Positions 38,089-47,570 of a DNA stretch of 64,000 nucleotides are shown piece after piece. The position numbers and the translations under genes were made by a program. Within the stretch, counting starts at the first letter, position 1; the number at the start of each line of letters is the position of its first letter. Below the pieces are notes generated by a model. The model saw nothing but the letters and a program-made list of their open reading frames with translations. It ran no database searches and was not told where the DNA came from. Source of the stretch: Paenibacillus hemerocallicola. Its GTDB lineage: Bacteria > Bacillota > Bacilli > Paenibacillales > NBRC-103111. Location of the stretch: positions 62,001-126,000 of the forward strand of contig NZ_VDCQ01000018.1 in NCBI RefSeq assembly GCF_006265175.1, written 5' to 3'.

Positions 38089-39378
38089 CTATTTCGCCGC
38101 TTGCAAAAGCTTGTTCGCTTCTTCGTTCGCCGCCCGAAGCGCCGTATTGACATCGACCTGTTTATTGTAGTAGTCGACAAAATGCTTTTCCAGTATCGTG
38201 CCTACTTGCCCGACGTATTTCCCGCGGTTTTTCAAATCGACGGCATGGCTTTTGAAAATGCCGGTAATATTTTTTCCTTTCAGCTCCGGGATATCGGCGC
38301 CGAGCTCATTATTGAATTTCGGGTCCTGCATGGCCGTCTGTCTGGCCAGCTTCCGCGCGATCATGGACTGCATCTCGTCCGATACGAACGCCATCAATAC
38401 ATGCATCGCCGCATCCTTATGCTTGCTCGTGCTCGTAATCGCGAGCGAGCCGGCATTGACCTCGTCGAATACGTTTTTGTGTCCGGGCAAGCTCGGATAT
38501 TGGACGACGTCCCAATTCATGCCCGACTTTCCGGCCTCGGCCAGCAGCGTCAGAAGATTGACCGTAGCGAACATGGCCAAATTCCGGTTTTTGAGGAAGC
38601 TGTCGTTTCTCACCGTCGTAAACGGTACGGGCGCCTCGTTCCCCGGGATCGAATGAATTTTGTCGACCAGCTCGAATGCCTGCTTCCACTCCGGCGTCTC
38701 AAACGTCCCTTTCATATTCCGGGTGTCGTACAGGGAAGCTCCCATAATGCGTCCGAACCGCTGGATGGCGTATTGCGCCAATCCTTGATATTGGGTTCCA
38801 CCTTCCTCCCGGGACACTTTCCTCGCCAGCTCGATCGTCTCGTCCCAAGTCATCCCGTCTCTCGGGTATTCCACGCCGAATTTATCGAAAATATCTTTGT
38901 TGTAGTATAAAGCGATAAAGTTTTCCCAGAATGGAAGTCCGTTCAGCTCATCCGCCTTGGTCACCCGATGGGCGTTCAGGGCGACCTGATCGAGCCTGCT
39001 CAAGTCCACCTTGTACTTTTTGACCAACGGGGTAATATCGGTCAGCAGATTGAAATCGAGATACGAGTCGATGTTCCCCGTATGGGTAATGATAATGTCC
39101 GGCGTATCGCCCGTCGTGACCAAATTTTCGATTTTTCCGGTTAATTTTTTGATCGTAATGTGCGGATACTGCTTCATGGCCAAGGCGTACATCATATCCA
39201 GCTCGGCTTCCGGCAAGCCCCCCGTGCTCAGGATCGTAATCGTGACCGGCTCCGTATTGACCGCGGCTTCCTGAACGTTCTCCGGCGCCGGCGCGTTCGC
39301 CTGCTTTCCGCCGCATCCCCCCAAGAAGGCTGTCGCCGCCACTACTACGGATAAGACCAACCCCGACTTCTTGTACAT
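38089..39378 (-). CDS. ABC-type sugar-binding lipoprotein, orphan (SBP 5)
   Basis: A 429-residue family 1 solute-binding protein with lipobox FLGGC (Cys22). It carries FGVEYPRDGMTW and the ending VNTALRAANEEANK shared with its paralogues. GGGGGAAA precedes the start. It lies 25 bp downstream of SBP 6 and 113 bp upstream of SBP 4 on the same strand, so up to four genes here may form one operon ending in the Cache-AraC regulator. There is no permease or ATPase. Confidence 0.9.
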   Translation of the reverse strand: MYKKSGLVLSVVVAATAFLGGCGGKQANAPAPENVQEAAVNTEPVTITILSTGGLPEAELDMMYALAMKQYPHITIKKLTGKIENLVTTGDTPDIIITHTGNIDSYLDFNLLTDITPLVKKYKVDLSRLDQVALNAHRVTKADELNGLPFWENFIALYYNKDIFDKFGVEYPRDGMTWDETIELARKVSREEGGTQYQGLAQYAIQRFGRIMGASLYDTRNMKGTFETPEWKQAFELVDKIHSIPGNEAPVPFTTVRNDSFLKNRNLAMFATVNLLTLLAEAGKSGMNWDVVQYPSLPGHKNVFDEVNAGSLAITSTSKHKDAAMHVLMAFVSDEMQSMIARKLARQTAMQDPKFNNELGADIPELKGKNITGIFKSHAVDLKNRGKYVGQVGTILEKHFVDYYNKQVDVNTALRAANEEANKLLQAAK

Positions 39379-39403
39379 CGTCTTTTCCCCCTAGTAAGCT
39401 TGA

Positions 39404-40786
39404 TTATTTTTTCCCTAGCTGGGTGCCCAAATAGCTGTTGATTTGCTCGTCGGCATCGCGCAAAGCCGTATTCAAATTTTTCGCGCCCAAGGCGTAATCC
39501 TTGAAATTGCTCACCCCGAATGCTCTCGTATCCGAATAATATTTCGTTCGAATCGGCGCGGGGATCATCCGGCTTTTGAAAATGCTTTCTATCCGCTTGC
39601 CCTTTACGAAGTCCATATCCGATGAAAAAGCCTTCTTGAAGGCCGGGTCGCGAAGCGGCGACAACCGCGCCGTTTCCTTGGTCATCATAAGCTGCGCTGC
39701 GTCCGAAGTAACCGCCTCCGCCACGAGCATCGCGGCGTCTTTGTGTTTCGCCGTAGGCGGAATGACGAGAATGTGCGCGTCCACATCGGTATTGACATGC
39801 GGAGCGCCCGGAATGCTGGGGTATTCGGCGACATCCCAATCCAGCCCTTTGAACGTCGCGTCCCCAAGCTGGTCGAACAGATTGACGGTCGCCATCATGG
39901 CTACGGTGCCTTGCAGAAAATCGGCGGCTCCGTTGCCCGCGTTGACGTCCTTCACTTCGTTGCCGGGAATCGTATAGATCGTCTTGGCGATTTCAAATAC
40001 CGTCCTCCAGCCCGGGTTCATCATATTGGACTTCATCGTCTTCATATCGGCGTAATCGAGCGCCGCTTGACGGGCGATCCGGCCCACTCCCTCCGGGTCG
40101 AGTCCGCGATACGCGACGTCTCCCTCGCGTCGGGAAAGCTTCTTCGCGATGTCGATCGCGTCATACCAGGTCATGCCGTCCGAGGGGTAGGGAACGCCGA
40201 ACTTGTCGAACACCGCCTTGTTGTAATACAAGGCCGTAAAATTAACCGCGTAGGGAAGCCCGAGCAGCTCGCCCTTGTCCGTCCGCAGCGAATCGAGAAT
40301 GGCGCCGTCGAACCGGCTCAGATCGATGCCGTGCTTGCGGACGAGAGCGTTTATGTCGCCGACCATGGCCTTGTCGTAAAACTCCTGCAAAAATCCGTTA
40401 TGCGTCTGAATCAAATCGGGTATGTCGCCCGCGGCGAACGTATTGGCCAAATAGCCGCCCATCCGATTGACCGTAATATGCGGATATTTTTTGCGGACCG
40501 GCTGTACGACGATTTTGTCGAAATCGGCATCGGTAAGCGGCATCGCCGGGTAAAAGTCAACCGTTACCGGCGACGGGTGCGCCGGGGCGGCTCTGTCCGG
40601 CGCGGTTGGTCCCGTTCCACCGGACGGCGGCGGTCCGTTCGCCTCCTCCTTCGTTTCGCAGCCGACGGCAAGCAGTACACACAACAGCAAGCCCGACAGC
40701 CCCGCCAACTTCCGCACGGTCCGGCTTTTTCTCATCCGTTTGCCTACCCGCCCTCCTTCCCTTATCCCGATTGTTCCGCTTCTCAT
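39404..40786 (-). CDS. ABC-type sugar-binding lipoprotein, orphan (SBP 6)
   Basis: A family 1 solute-binding protein of about 460 residues with lipobox LAVGC (Cys43 from this start). It shares FGVPYPSDGMTW and LNTALRDADEQ with SBPs 1, 2, 3 and 5. Two starts are possible. ATG 40786 has AAAAGGGGA seven bases upstream. ATG 40735 gives a more usual short n-region, but its GGAGGG lies 15 bases away. It is first in the lipoprotein run and divergent from the second Tat-exported beta-helix gene, repeating the pairing seen at 13.6-17 kb. Confidence 0.88.
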   Translation of the reverse strand: MRSGTIGIREGGRVGKRMRKSRTVRKLAGLSGLLLCVLLAVGCETKEEANGPPPSGGTGPTAPDRAAPAHPSPVTVDFYPAMPLTDADFDKIVVQPVRKKYPHITVNRMGGYLANTFAAGDIPDLIQTHNGFLQEFYDKAMVGDINALVRKHGIDLSRFDGAILDSLRTDKGELLGLPYAVNFTALYYNKAVFDKFGVPYPSDGMTWYDAIDIAKKLSRREGDVAYRGLDPEGVGRIARQAALDYADMKTMKSNMMNPGWRTVFEIAKTIYTIPGNEVKDVNAGNGAADFLQGTVAMMATVNLFDQLGDATFKGLDWDVAEYPSIPGAPHVNTDVDAHILVIPPTAKHKDAAMLVAEAVTSDAAQLMMTKETARLSPLRDPAFKKAFSSDMDFVKGKRIESIFKSRMIPAPIRTKYYSDTRAFGVSNFKDYALGAKNLNTALRDADEQINSYLGTQLGKK

Positions 40787-41143
40787 ACGCAATTCCCCTT
40801 TTCTCCCGATACAAAAGGCCCGGTGCGGACGGAATCCCCGATTCCATAATGGCTGTTCCGGCGCCCGATCGTACAGTCGCAATTTGTGTTTCGCACTTTC
40901 AATTTGTTACGTTCCCCTATTTCTCGCGGATTGTGCCGCTTGTTTTACGGAATCGGACAAGGAAGCCTCTTATGCAACATGGTAACGCATTCCGGATGAC
41001 AAGACACTGTAACTTTTTGAATATGCGAAAGACGAATTGCAAGTATACGTCCGGGCACCGATGCCGCAATGTTAAAGGAAGAGAGGCGGATCGTTCTCGC
41101 AATGCCGATTGTCGTCGATGCGCCTTTACGACAAGGAGGGAAA
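40787..41143. promoter_or_regulatory. Divergent intergenic region, SBP 6 versus beta-helix protein 2
   Basis: This 357-bp region must contain both promoters and the leader of the plus-strand gene. CAATTTGT occurs twice about 20 bases apart (near 40879 and 40900), a possible direct-repeat operator for an AraC protein, though this is weak. No small gene is convincing. Confidence 0.35.
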
Positions 41144-42910
41144 ATGATGCAACCATTGGACACGGACAAACAAATAAGCCGAAGAAAGCTTTTGGCGGCG
41201 ATGGGGGTCGCCGGTGCGGCGGTATTGGGTTCGCAGTCTTTGCTGCAGACGGGTTTCGCGGATCCGAGCGTAACGGAGAGCGTTTACGGCACTTGCTGCG
41301 ACGGGATTGAGGAGCGGATCGACGCGTTGCAGCAGGATGTGGACGGGCGTGGATTACATGCAAGCGGATTTGGCGCGGCAGGGGACGGATTGACCGACGA
41401 CACGGCGGCGATTCAGGCGGGAATCGATTTTATCGCGTCAAACGGCGGAGGAGCCTTGATTTTGAGCGGGATTCATCTCATTACGAATATGATCGACTTG
41501 AAGAGGCAAGTCGCTCTTTATTTTGTCGAGGGCGCCAGACTGAATTTGAAAGCGAATACGAAGGCGTTGAACATGCAGCAGGATACGGCCCTGTTGGGAA
41601 AAGCGTATATTTATATCGATGTAAGCAACTATACGCAGTCCGCCTTGTACCTCAATGCCGCATTCGTAACCGGCGTGTCCTATCAATATGCCTATATCGA
41701 GACGCTCCGCGTCGAAGGCAACGTGCTGAACAATACGGGAAACGGCATTCATTTCGACGCTGCTTCCACCCCATCCAGACTAAGCTTCGTCAGGTTCAAC
41801 AATTTGCGGATCCGGGGGTTCGGCAAAGGGATTTTCATGGACGCTCCTCCCCATGCCGGCGATACGGTCAATTACAATTACATAACCGGAAATATTATCA
41901 ACAATGCGGTGATCAGCGATTGCGACTACTACATTTATGGAACGGGCGATCATGCGGCGCTCAATCAAGTGGACGGGAATACGTTCAACAATGTGCAGCT
42001 GCAGTACAACACCCGTTGCAAAGAAATGATCCATCTCGAAGGCCGGGGCAATATCGTGAACGGTTTCGTTTGGGATGCGGTCAATAAAAATTGCCTGATG
42101 GTCAATTTGACGGCGTCCTCCAGACAGAACCAGATTTTTCTGAACTTTTTGGACGGCAGCAACTATGTAGACGCGGGCCAATACAATTATTTGAGCTTGC
42201 GCGACCTGAACGGGCACAAGATCCCGTACAAAGACAAATTGACTTATTTGCCGAGCGGCGATTATCGGAAATACAACGGGGACTACGAAGATATGTTTCA
42301 TGCCGCTCCCGTACTGCACGAAGTATCGGTCGTAAGCGGAGCCGAATATATTTCGGGCGGGGCTCTCGACAATGTCTTTCAAGGAAAGAACAATCAATAT
42401 TTAAGGCTGAATTTGGCCGGCGGGAACGTTTTTTCATTCGAGATCGAGTTTAACGGCAACCACTTTTACGGCAACGCGACCGATTATGTGACCGGCGGCA
42501 TCGAAAATGTCGGGCTGTACTTCATGTACAATCGCTGTCCCGAGCAGATCCGGCTGGACGTGACCGATCTGGACGGGATCGTGTACACAACCGTACAAGA
42601 TATGCAATATATGAGATATTTGCCCGCTTACATGTTGAGAAGCAATGTGTTGAACGGGCTGATGAAAGGGGTACGCAAAATCAAGTTTACGTTTACCGGG
42701 CAATATTCCAGCGACGTGCGCCTGGGCCGGGTGTTCGGCCATTCCTACTACATCGGCGGAAACAAATATTTGGCCAATAGCGGCGATTTCGTCGCCGGGG
42801 ATTTGACGTTTATCCAAAACGGCCATGGCGTCGTGCTCACTTCGCCCAACGGAAGCAGGTTCAAGCTGAAGGTGTCCGACAGCGGAGAGCTGACCGCCGT
42901 CGAGATGTAG
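41144..42910 (+). CDS. Tat-exported beta-helix (pectate-lyase-superfamily) protein 2
   Basis: A 588-residue exported protein. A twin-arginine signal (SRRKLLAAMGVAGAAVLG) closely resembles that of beta-helix protein 1. The motif FGAAGDGLTDDTAAIQAGID at about 85-105 is the classical start of the pectate-lyase_3 (GH28/GH55-like) right-handed beta-helix domain. The rest is Asn/Gly-rich beta-helix coils and a C-terminal beta-sandwich-like region. Catalytic residues were not assigned. ATG at 41144 follows AAGGAGGG. It is divergent from the SBP 6 and SBP 5 genes. The likely role is binding or cleaving an acidic or complex polysaccharide at the cell surface. Confidence 0.85.
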   Translation: MMQPLDTDKQISRRKLLAAMGVAGAAVLGSQSLLQTGFADPSVTESVYGTCCDGIEERIDALQQDVDGRGLHASGFGAAGDGLTDDTAAIQAGIDFIASNGGGALILSGIHLITNMIDLKRQVALYFVEGARLNLKANTKALNMQQDTALLGKAYIYIDVSNYTQSALYLNAAFVTGVSYQYAYIETLRVEGNVLNNTGNGIHFDAASTPSRLSFVRFNNLRIRGFGKGIFMDAPPHAGDTVNYNYITGNIINNAVISDCDYYIYGTGDHAALNQVDGNTFNNVQLQYNTRCKEMIHLEGRGNIVNGFVWDAVNKNCLMVNLTASSRQNQIFLNFLDGSNYVDAGQYNYLSLRDLNGHKIPYKDKLTYLPSGDYRKYNGDYEDMFHAAPVLHEVSVVSGAEYISGGALDNVFQGKNNQYLRLNLAGGNVFSFEIEFNGNHFYGNATDYVTGGIENVGLYFMYNRCPEQIRLDVTDLDGIVYTTVQDMQYMRYLPAYMLRSNVLNGLMKGVRKIKFTFTGQYSSDVRLGRVFGHSYYIGGNKYLANSGDFVAGDLTFIQNGHGVVLTSPNGSRFKLKVSDSGELTAVEM

Positions 42911-43016
42911 GAGGCGTTCCTTAACCGCGGCACCGCGCCGGCCAAACCCCGTTTCCCGCCGGCAAAAAGCACGACGGCCCGCAATCCGCTAACTTAACGA
43001 CACGTCCTCGCATATA

Positions 43017-43203
43017 AAGGAACGGTTCTCCGTTATAGTACCGATTTCCGCGACTTTTCTAAAAATAGCGGAACGGCGTTCCGCTATACCCGATTATCGG
43101 GAAGAAAAGTGTCCGAAACGGCGGAATAGAGGAACTCGTTTCCGTTATCGGTCCGTCGTCGGCGGTATTCCGTGAAATAGCGTACGCACGTTCCGCTATC
43201 GGA
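43017..43203. repeat. GGAACG/CCGCTAT palindrome-rich repeat, copy 2
   Basis: This is colinear with 17920-18110. Shared blocks, in order, are GGAACG...CCG, GATTTCCGCGAC, AATAGCGG, a GGAATA segment, GGTATTC and GTTCCGCTATC. Internal inverted pairs such as ATAGCGGAAC...GTTCCGCTAT suggest a folded RNA or DNA element. It fills most of the gene-less stretch 42911-43295; nothing else was recognised there. Confidence 0.65.
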
Positions 43204-43295
43204 CAACCAGCCTTTATAAGGCTGCCATATGCGCATGATGTTGTCGTTGAACAAAAACAAGCGGTCGTAACTGTCGACCGCTCGCGCGCTTGCCG

Positions 43296-44425
43296 CTAAA
43301 AATTTCTCGACTCCTCGAACCAAATGTTTGCCCGCCTCGTGAAGGTTACGATTTTTCTGCCGGCTGTTGCATCGCCTACGACATCGGTCGAGCCCTTCAG
43401 CCGGATCTTGCTGTCGTCGTTCACGATCGTCGCTCCGGGGAACAGCCGGACGAACAAACGCTGGCCGTTGGCGCCGTCGACAAAATCGGTAATCGTGGAA
43501 GCGTCGCCGATCGCGATATTCGGACCGCGAAATACGGTCGGGGTCGAACCGGTTGCTACAAGCTCGCGCGTCGCGTCCTCGAAGCCGACCGCATCGGCGA
43601 CGCGGCCGAAGGCGGCCCGGCCGATATTCGAATAATAGCCCGCGCCGGACAGATAAGCTCCGCCGATTCCGTTCACAACGACAGAGCCGGGAACAAGCCC
43701 GGCCGAAGCGGCATACGCGTATATCCAGTGCGACCGCGACGAGCCGCGCACGGTCTCCGCTCCGCCGATGCTTAGTTCCCGCAGCGCCTTGCTGCCGAAT
43801 GCCGCGATCGAGATCGCGGCAGCCGTGCCGCCATGCACGTTGCCGCTAATCGACCCGACGTACGTCTCCGCCGCAGCCGCTATGCCGCTGCGGCTCTTCG
43901 TATAGATCGCCCCGGCGGGAACCGGCGCAACCCAGTCCGTCTCGATGCCGATGTTGGCAGCGAGCCGCCGTCGATGAAATTGTTCCCGGTTACGGTAGAG
44001 TATTTGACCTGGGACAAGTACACCGCGTATTTCCAATCGCCGGAAATGGAGTTGCCTGACACCGCGATCCCGGTACCGTCCTTATATACTTGGATTGCCG
44101 CATCGTCGGTATTTTCCAGAGACGAGACATAAGACGAGATGACGTTCCCCTCGACGACGATCCGCTCGCAGTACCAGGCGATGTTGACGGCGCTCGACCG
44201 GGCGTTGTGCAATTGGTTGCCGCCAATAGTCACGCGTCTGCAAGCCGGACTTAGATTGATATTGCGGTGCGAGGAGCCGTTAATCGTGTTGCCGCTTATT
44301 TCTCCGCGAACAAGACCGCGGACATGGATGCTTTACCGACTGACGGCGCCGTTTCCGTCGAAAGGAGCGCTTTCCACCTCATTATATCGGCGGGGGATAC
44401 GATGGACCATTGCCGATACAGACCG
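43296..44425 (-). pseudogene. Broken right-handed beta-helix protein gene
   Basis: Beta-helix-type coding runs through two frames. The upstream part (about 44425-43960) reads SIHVRGLVRGEISGNTING, then NIAWYCERIVVEGNVISS and TGIAVSGNSISGDW. It is interrupted by a TAA near 44285. At about 43965 the frame shifts and continues to 43296 with AANIGIETDWVAPVPAGAIY and FVDGANGQRLFVRLFPGA. The N-terminus with any export signal is missing, perhaps lost where the AraC gene ends at 44428. It resembles the two Tat-exported beta-helix proteins of the window in type and is now non-functional. Confidence 0.75.
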
Positions 44426-44427
44426 CC

Positions 44428-45312
44428 TTATTGGCGATTTGGACTTGGGCGTATCGTCTCCCTGTATTTGCCCGGCGGGCAGCTCGCTTCGCGCGTGAAC
44501 AGCTTGGTGAAAAAAGCCGGGTCCTCGTAGCCGACCAGCTCCGCTATGACCGAGATTTTCTCGTCCGTATCGGCCAGCAGCCGTTTCGCGTGATCGATCC
44601 GGATCCGGTGCAAATAATGGATGACGCTCGTTCCGATATGTTTGTTGAATTGCCGGTTCAGCTGCCTCTCCCCGATATGGAACAAGTTCGACAGCAGGGC
44701 AAGCGTAATTTTCTGATTGTAATGCCTCTCCACGTATCCGCATACGCGGCGTACCAGAAGCTCGCTTGTGGAACGGGCTCCGGAATGCTCGCCCCGCGTG
44801 TCGTAGTGCCGGGACAGCAGGATGAACAGCTCGACCATCTTCAGCCGGACGAGCGACTGGAACCCGGAATGGCGCCTGCCCATTTCCCGCTCGATTTGTT
44901 CCAACAGCTCCATCGCTTCCCTGGCCGCTTCCCCCTGCAGATTGAGCTTATGGTGAAAACGGGCTTCCCCGTTCAAAAACGGCTGTACGTAGAAGAAATC
45001 GAGCGAATCGGACAATTGCATCTCGTGCAGCAAAGAGCTCGGGATAAAATCGGGCTGAAACAGACAGTTTACGATTTCGATCCGCTGATTGTCCTTCAGA
45101 GCGTATTCGTGCATTTCTCCGGGGTTGATCATGAAGACGTCGCCCGCTCTCAGGTCGAAGGCGGCGTCCTGGATCAGGTGCGTCGCCTGCCCGTCCATGA
45201 CGAAAATGAGCTCCACGAATTCGTGGACGTGCCAGCCCGGCGTATTCAGACTGTTATGTCCATTGCGTTGTATCCAGAACGGAAAATCGCGCGGATGCGA
45301 ATAATGGACCAT
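44428..45312 (-). CDS. AraC-family regulator, tandem paralogue 1
   Basis: A regulator of about 294 residues. A cupin-like N-terminus (WHVHEFVELIFVMDGQATH, then NPGEMHEYAL) is followed by an AraC domain over the last 100 residues (LLSNLFHIGERQLNRQFNK, then VAELVGYEDPAFFTKLF). It is clearly a duplicate of the next regulator upstream, with which it shares YSHPRDFPFWIQRN and the CPPGKYRE ending. ATG 45312 is preferred over GTG 45342 because of AAAGGAAG just upstream and agreement with the paralogue. A broken beta-helix gene lies directly downstream on the same strand and may have been a target. Confidence 0.87.
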   Translation of the reverse strand: MVHYSHPRDFPFWIQRNGHNSLNTPGWHVHEFVELIFVMDGQATHLIQDAAFDLRAGDVFMINPGEMHEYALKDNQRIEIVNCLFQPDFIPSSLLHEMQLSDSLDFFYVQPFLNGEARFHHKLNLQGEAAREAMELLEQIEREMGRRHSGFQSLVRLKMVELFILLSRHYDTRGEHSGARSTSELLVRRVCGYVERHYNQKITLALLSNLFHIGERQLNRQFNKHIGTSVIHYLHRIRIDHAKRLLADTDEKISVIAELVGYEDPAFFTKLFTREASCPPGKYRETIRPSPNRQ

Positions 45313-45696
45313 GAGCTTCCTTTCCAATTCCAACGGCGGCACCTCGCTTTCTTATTAGCCCCATCATATCACATGTCCGGTCCGTGCCGGCGTAAGGCTG
45401 AAGCACCCGGGATTCGGGCATAAGCGATGCCGATTCCGACAAACCTTTCCCAAATGACCGGATCGGCGGCACCCATGACCGATTCGCCAATCGCTCCCGC
45501 CGGGCGTTCGTGCTAGTCTGGTGCTGAGCATGCGGATTGGGTCCGGCCGACCGGTAAATTAAGTTCATTTTTTTGTTCCGCGTTTCCATGTTCCTCGGCT
45601 GGGTTGCGTGGACCGTCCTTTGCTCCAGCTACGGGTTACGTACTCCTTGGTCCGGATCATTCGCCGCCTTCTGTTCGGCAATGTTCCCGGCATTCG
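45313..45696. other. Gene-less stretch between the paired AraC regulators
   Basis: This 384-bp stretch holds the promoter of the downstream regulator. No gene, repeat or terminator was recognised apart from the inverted repeat at 45714-45753, which overlaps the end of the upstream regulator gene. Confidence 0.4.
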
Positions 45697-46593
45697 TCAT
45701 TCCGGCCGGACATGCCGGCTGTCCTCCCTGTACTTTCCCGGAGGACAGCCGGCTTGCCGGGCGAACAATCTGCTGAAGAAGGACGTATCCTCGTAGCCGA
45801 CCATCTCCGAAACGACCGCAATCTTCTCGTCCGTATCCGCCAGCAGCCGCTTCGCCTTCTCCATGCGGACCCGATGCACGTATTCGATCACGCTGCAGCC
45901 GGCATGCCGATTAAAGTACCGGTTCAGCTGCCTCGCCCCGATATGGAACAGCTCCGTCAGCACCGGCAGCGTCAGCTTCTCGGCGTAATGCCGCTCCACA
46001 TAGCCGCACGCCCGGCGGACGAGTACTTCTCCCGGCGCAGCGACGTCCGCTTGGTCTTTCCGTTCGCTGTAATAGCGGGACAGCAAAATGAACAGCTCGA
46101 TCATCTTCAGCTGGATCAACGGCTGAAACCCGGAGCGCCGCCGGCTCATCTCCGCCAGAATGCCTTCCAATATGCTCAGTGCGGCGGAAGCGTCGGAGCC
46201 GCGCAAGTTCAATTTGTGATAAAAGCGCGCCTTCTCGTGTAGAAACGGCTGGACGTAGAAAAAATCCATCGCATCGGACACTTGCAGCTCGCCCAGCAGC
46301 GAGGTCGGAATACAGCCCGGCTCGAACAGGCAGTTCACGATTTCGATGCTCTGGTCCTCTTTCAGCGCATAACCGTGTGCCTCTCCGGGATTGATGACGA
46401 ATACGTCCCCCTCTCCCACCTCGTAATAAATGTCCTGGAACAAATGCGTCGCCCGCCCTTCTACGACAAAGATCAGCTCCACGAATTCATGAACGTGCAG
46501 CTCGGGCACATCGAGGACATCGTGACGGTTGCGCTGGATCCAGAACGGAAAATCGCGCGGATGGGAATATTCCTTCATCGATTTGGTATACAT
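45697..46593 (-). CDS. AraC-family regulator, tandem paralogue 2
   Basis: A 298-residue regulator with a cupin-like sensor (LHVHEFVELIFVVEGRATH, NPGEAHGYAL) and a C-terminal AraC domain (LTELFHIGARQLNRYFNR, then VSEMVGYEDTSFFSRLF). It is colinear with the neighbouring paralogue over its whole length, showing a tandem duplication. The ATG follows GAGGCGGGG. Its last codons contain a 14-bp perfect inverted repeat. The closest genes are the paralogue and a divergent AAA ATPase, so its targets are not obvious. Confidence 0.88.
   Translation of the reverse strand: MYTKSMKEYSHPRDFPFWIQRNRHDVLDVPELHVHEFVELIFVVEGRATHLFQDIYYEVGEGDVFVINPGEAHGYALKEDQSIEIVNCLFEPGCIPTSLLGELQVSDAMDFFYVQPFLHEKARFYHKLNLRGSDASAALSILEGILAEMSRRRSGFQPLIQLKMIELFILLSRYYSERKDQADVAAPGEVLVRRACGYVERHYAEKLTLPVLTELFHIGARQLNRYFNRHAGCSVIEYVHRVRMEKAKRLLADTDEKIAVVSEMVGYEDTSFFSRLFARQAGCPPGKYREDSRHVRPE
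45714..45753. other. 14-bp perfect inverted repeat inside the 3' end of an AraC gene
   Basis: GCCGGCTGTCCTCC and its exact complement, with a 12-base loop, lie within the last 19 codons of the paralogue 2 gene. The hairpin is very GC-rich. With no T-run it is not a standard terminator, but it could stabilise the mRNA end, act as an operator, or terminate weakly. Confidence 0.5.
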
Positions 46594-46805
46594 GGACGAC
46601 CCCGCCTCGCCTTCGGTTCGCGCCCTCCGCGAGGTTGACGGCGTACGATCCGCCTCGCCACCCTTTCCAATCTCGCCAGCAGGGCAATCTCTACGGAAAG
46701 CGTATCCAATAGGCCGCGGAAATGCAACCCGTACTTGTTCATAGTATACTTATGGCAAATGCGCAAGCCGTTCGGGCGAAGCATGGCGATAGGAGCTGAT
46801 GAACT

Positions 46806-47570
46806 ATGATTACCCGCGATTCCTATTTGAGGTATGTCGAATTGGACAGGCCGAGCGTGCCCTCATTCCGGCAATATCCGTTCAACCTGGCCTCCATCAA
46901 AGATCTCGGCAGGCTGGACCTCCATCCGAACGTCACTTATATCGTAGGCGAGAACGGCATGGGAAAATCGACGTTAATGGAATCGATCGCCGTAGCCTGG
47001 GGCTTCAATCCCGAAGGCGGCACCAAAAACTTCAATTTCTCGACGCGATCCACCCATTCCCCGCTGTACCGGCATATTCGGCTCGGTCGAGGGGCGCAGA
47101 GGCCCAGAGACGGATTTTTCTTTCGCGCGGAAAGCTACTACAATTTGGCGAGTCATATAGACGAATTGGACAGCGAATTTTCTTTCGGCCCCCCGATCAA
47201 GGATTCCTACGGCGGCAAATCGCTGCACGAGCAGTCTCACGGCGAATCGTTTTTCGCGGCGTTCGTGCACCGCTTCGGCGGGCAAGGCTTGTACATATTG
47301 GACGAGCCCGAGGCGGCTTTATCCCCGCTTCGTCAAATGGCCATGCTGTCGCGCATACGCGAATTGGTGCTCAAAAGCTCCCAGTTCATCATCTCGACCC
47401 ATTCCCCCATCTTGATGGCCTATCCCGATTCGATCATCTACAACTTGACTCCGGAAGGGATCGAGACGAGAAGCTTGGAAGAAACCGACCATTACATCAT
47501 TATGAAGCAGTTTCTGGGCAACAAGGAGAAAATGCTCCGCGAGCTGTTCGACGGCGGGGATAACGTATAG
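46806..47570 (+). CDS. AAA/ABC-like ATPase (AAA_21 type)
   Basis: A 254-residue soluble ATPase: Walker A GENGMGKST (48-56), a signature-like SHGESF (144-149), Walker B LYILDEPEAAL (162-172) and an H-loop STHSPI (197-202). This set marks the single-domain predicted ATPases related to RecF/ABC proteins rather than transporter subunits, since there is no transmembrane partner. The start is ATG 46806. It is divergent from the AraC pair. Such proteins are found in stress or defence settings, but no partner nuclease or other defence gene sits beside it, so the role is open. Confidence 0.85.
   Translation: MITRDSYLRYVELDRPSVPSFRQYPFNLASIKDLGRLDLHPNVTYIVGENGMGKSTLMESIAVAWGFNPEGGTKNFNFSTRSTHSPLYRHIRLGRGAQRPRDGFFFRAESYYNLASHIDELDSEFSFGPPIKDSYGGKSLHEQSHGESFFAAFVHRFGGQGLYILDEPEAALSPLRQMAMLSRIRELVLKSSQFIISTHSPILMAYPDSIIYNLTPEGIETRSLEETDHYIIMKQFLGNKEKMLRELFDGGDNV

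Noticed and set aside
46806-47570. Calling the AAA ATPase part of a phage-defence system
   Set aside because: No nuclease, toxin or other defence gene lies next to it; the neighbours are regulators and a sigma factor.
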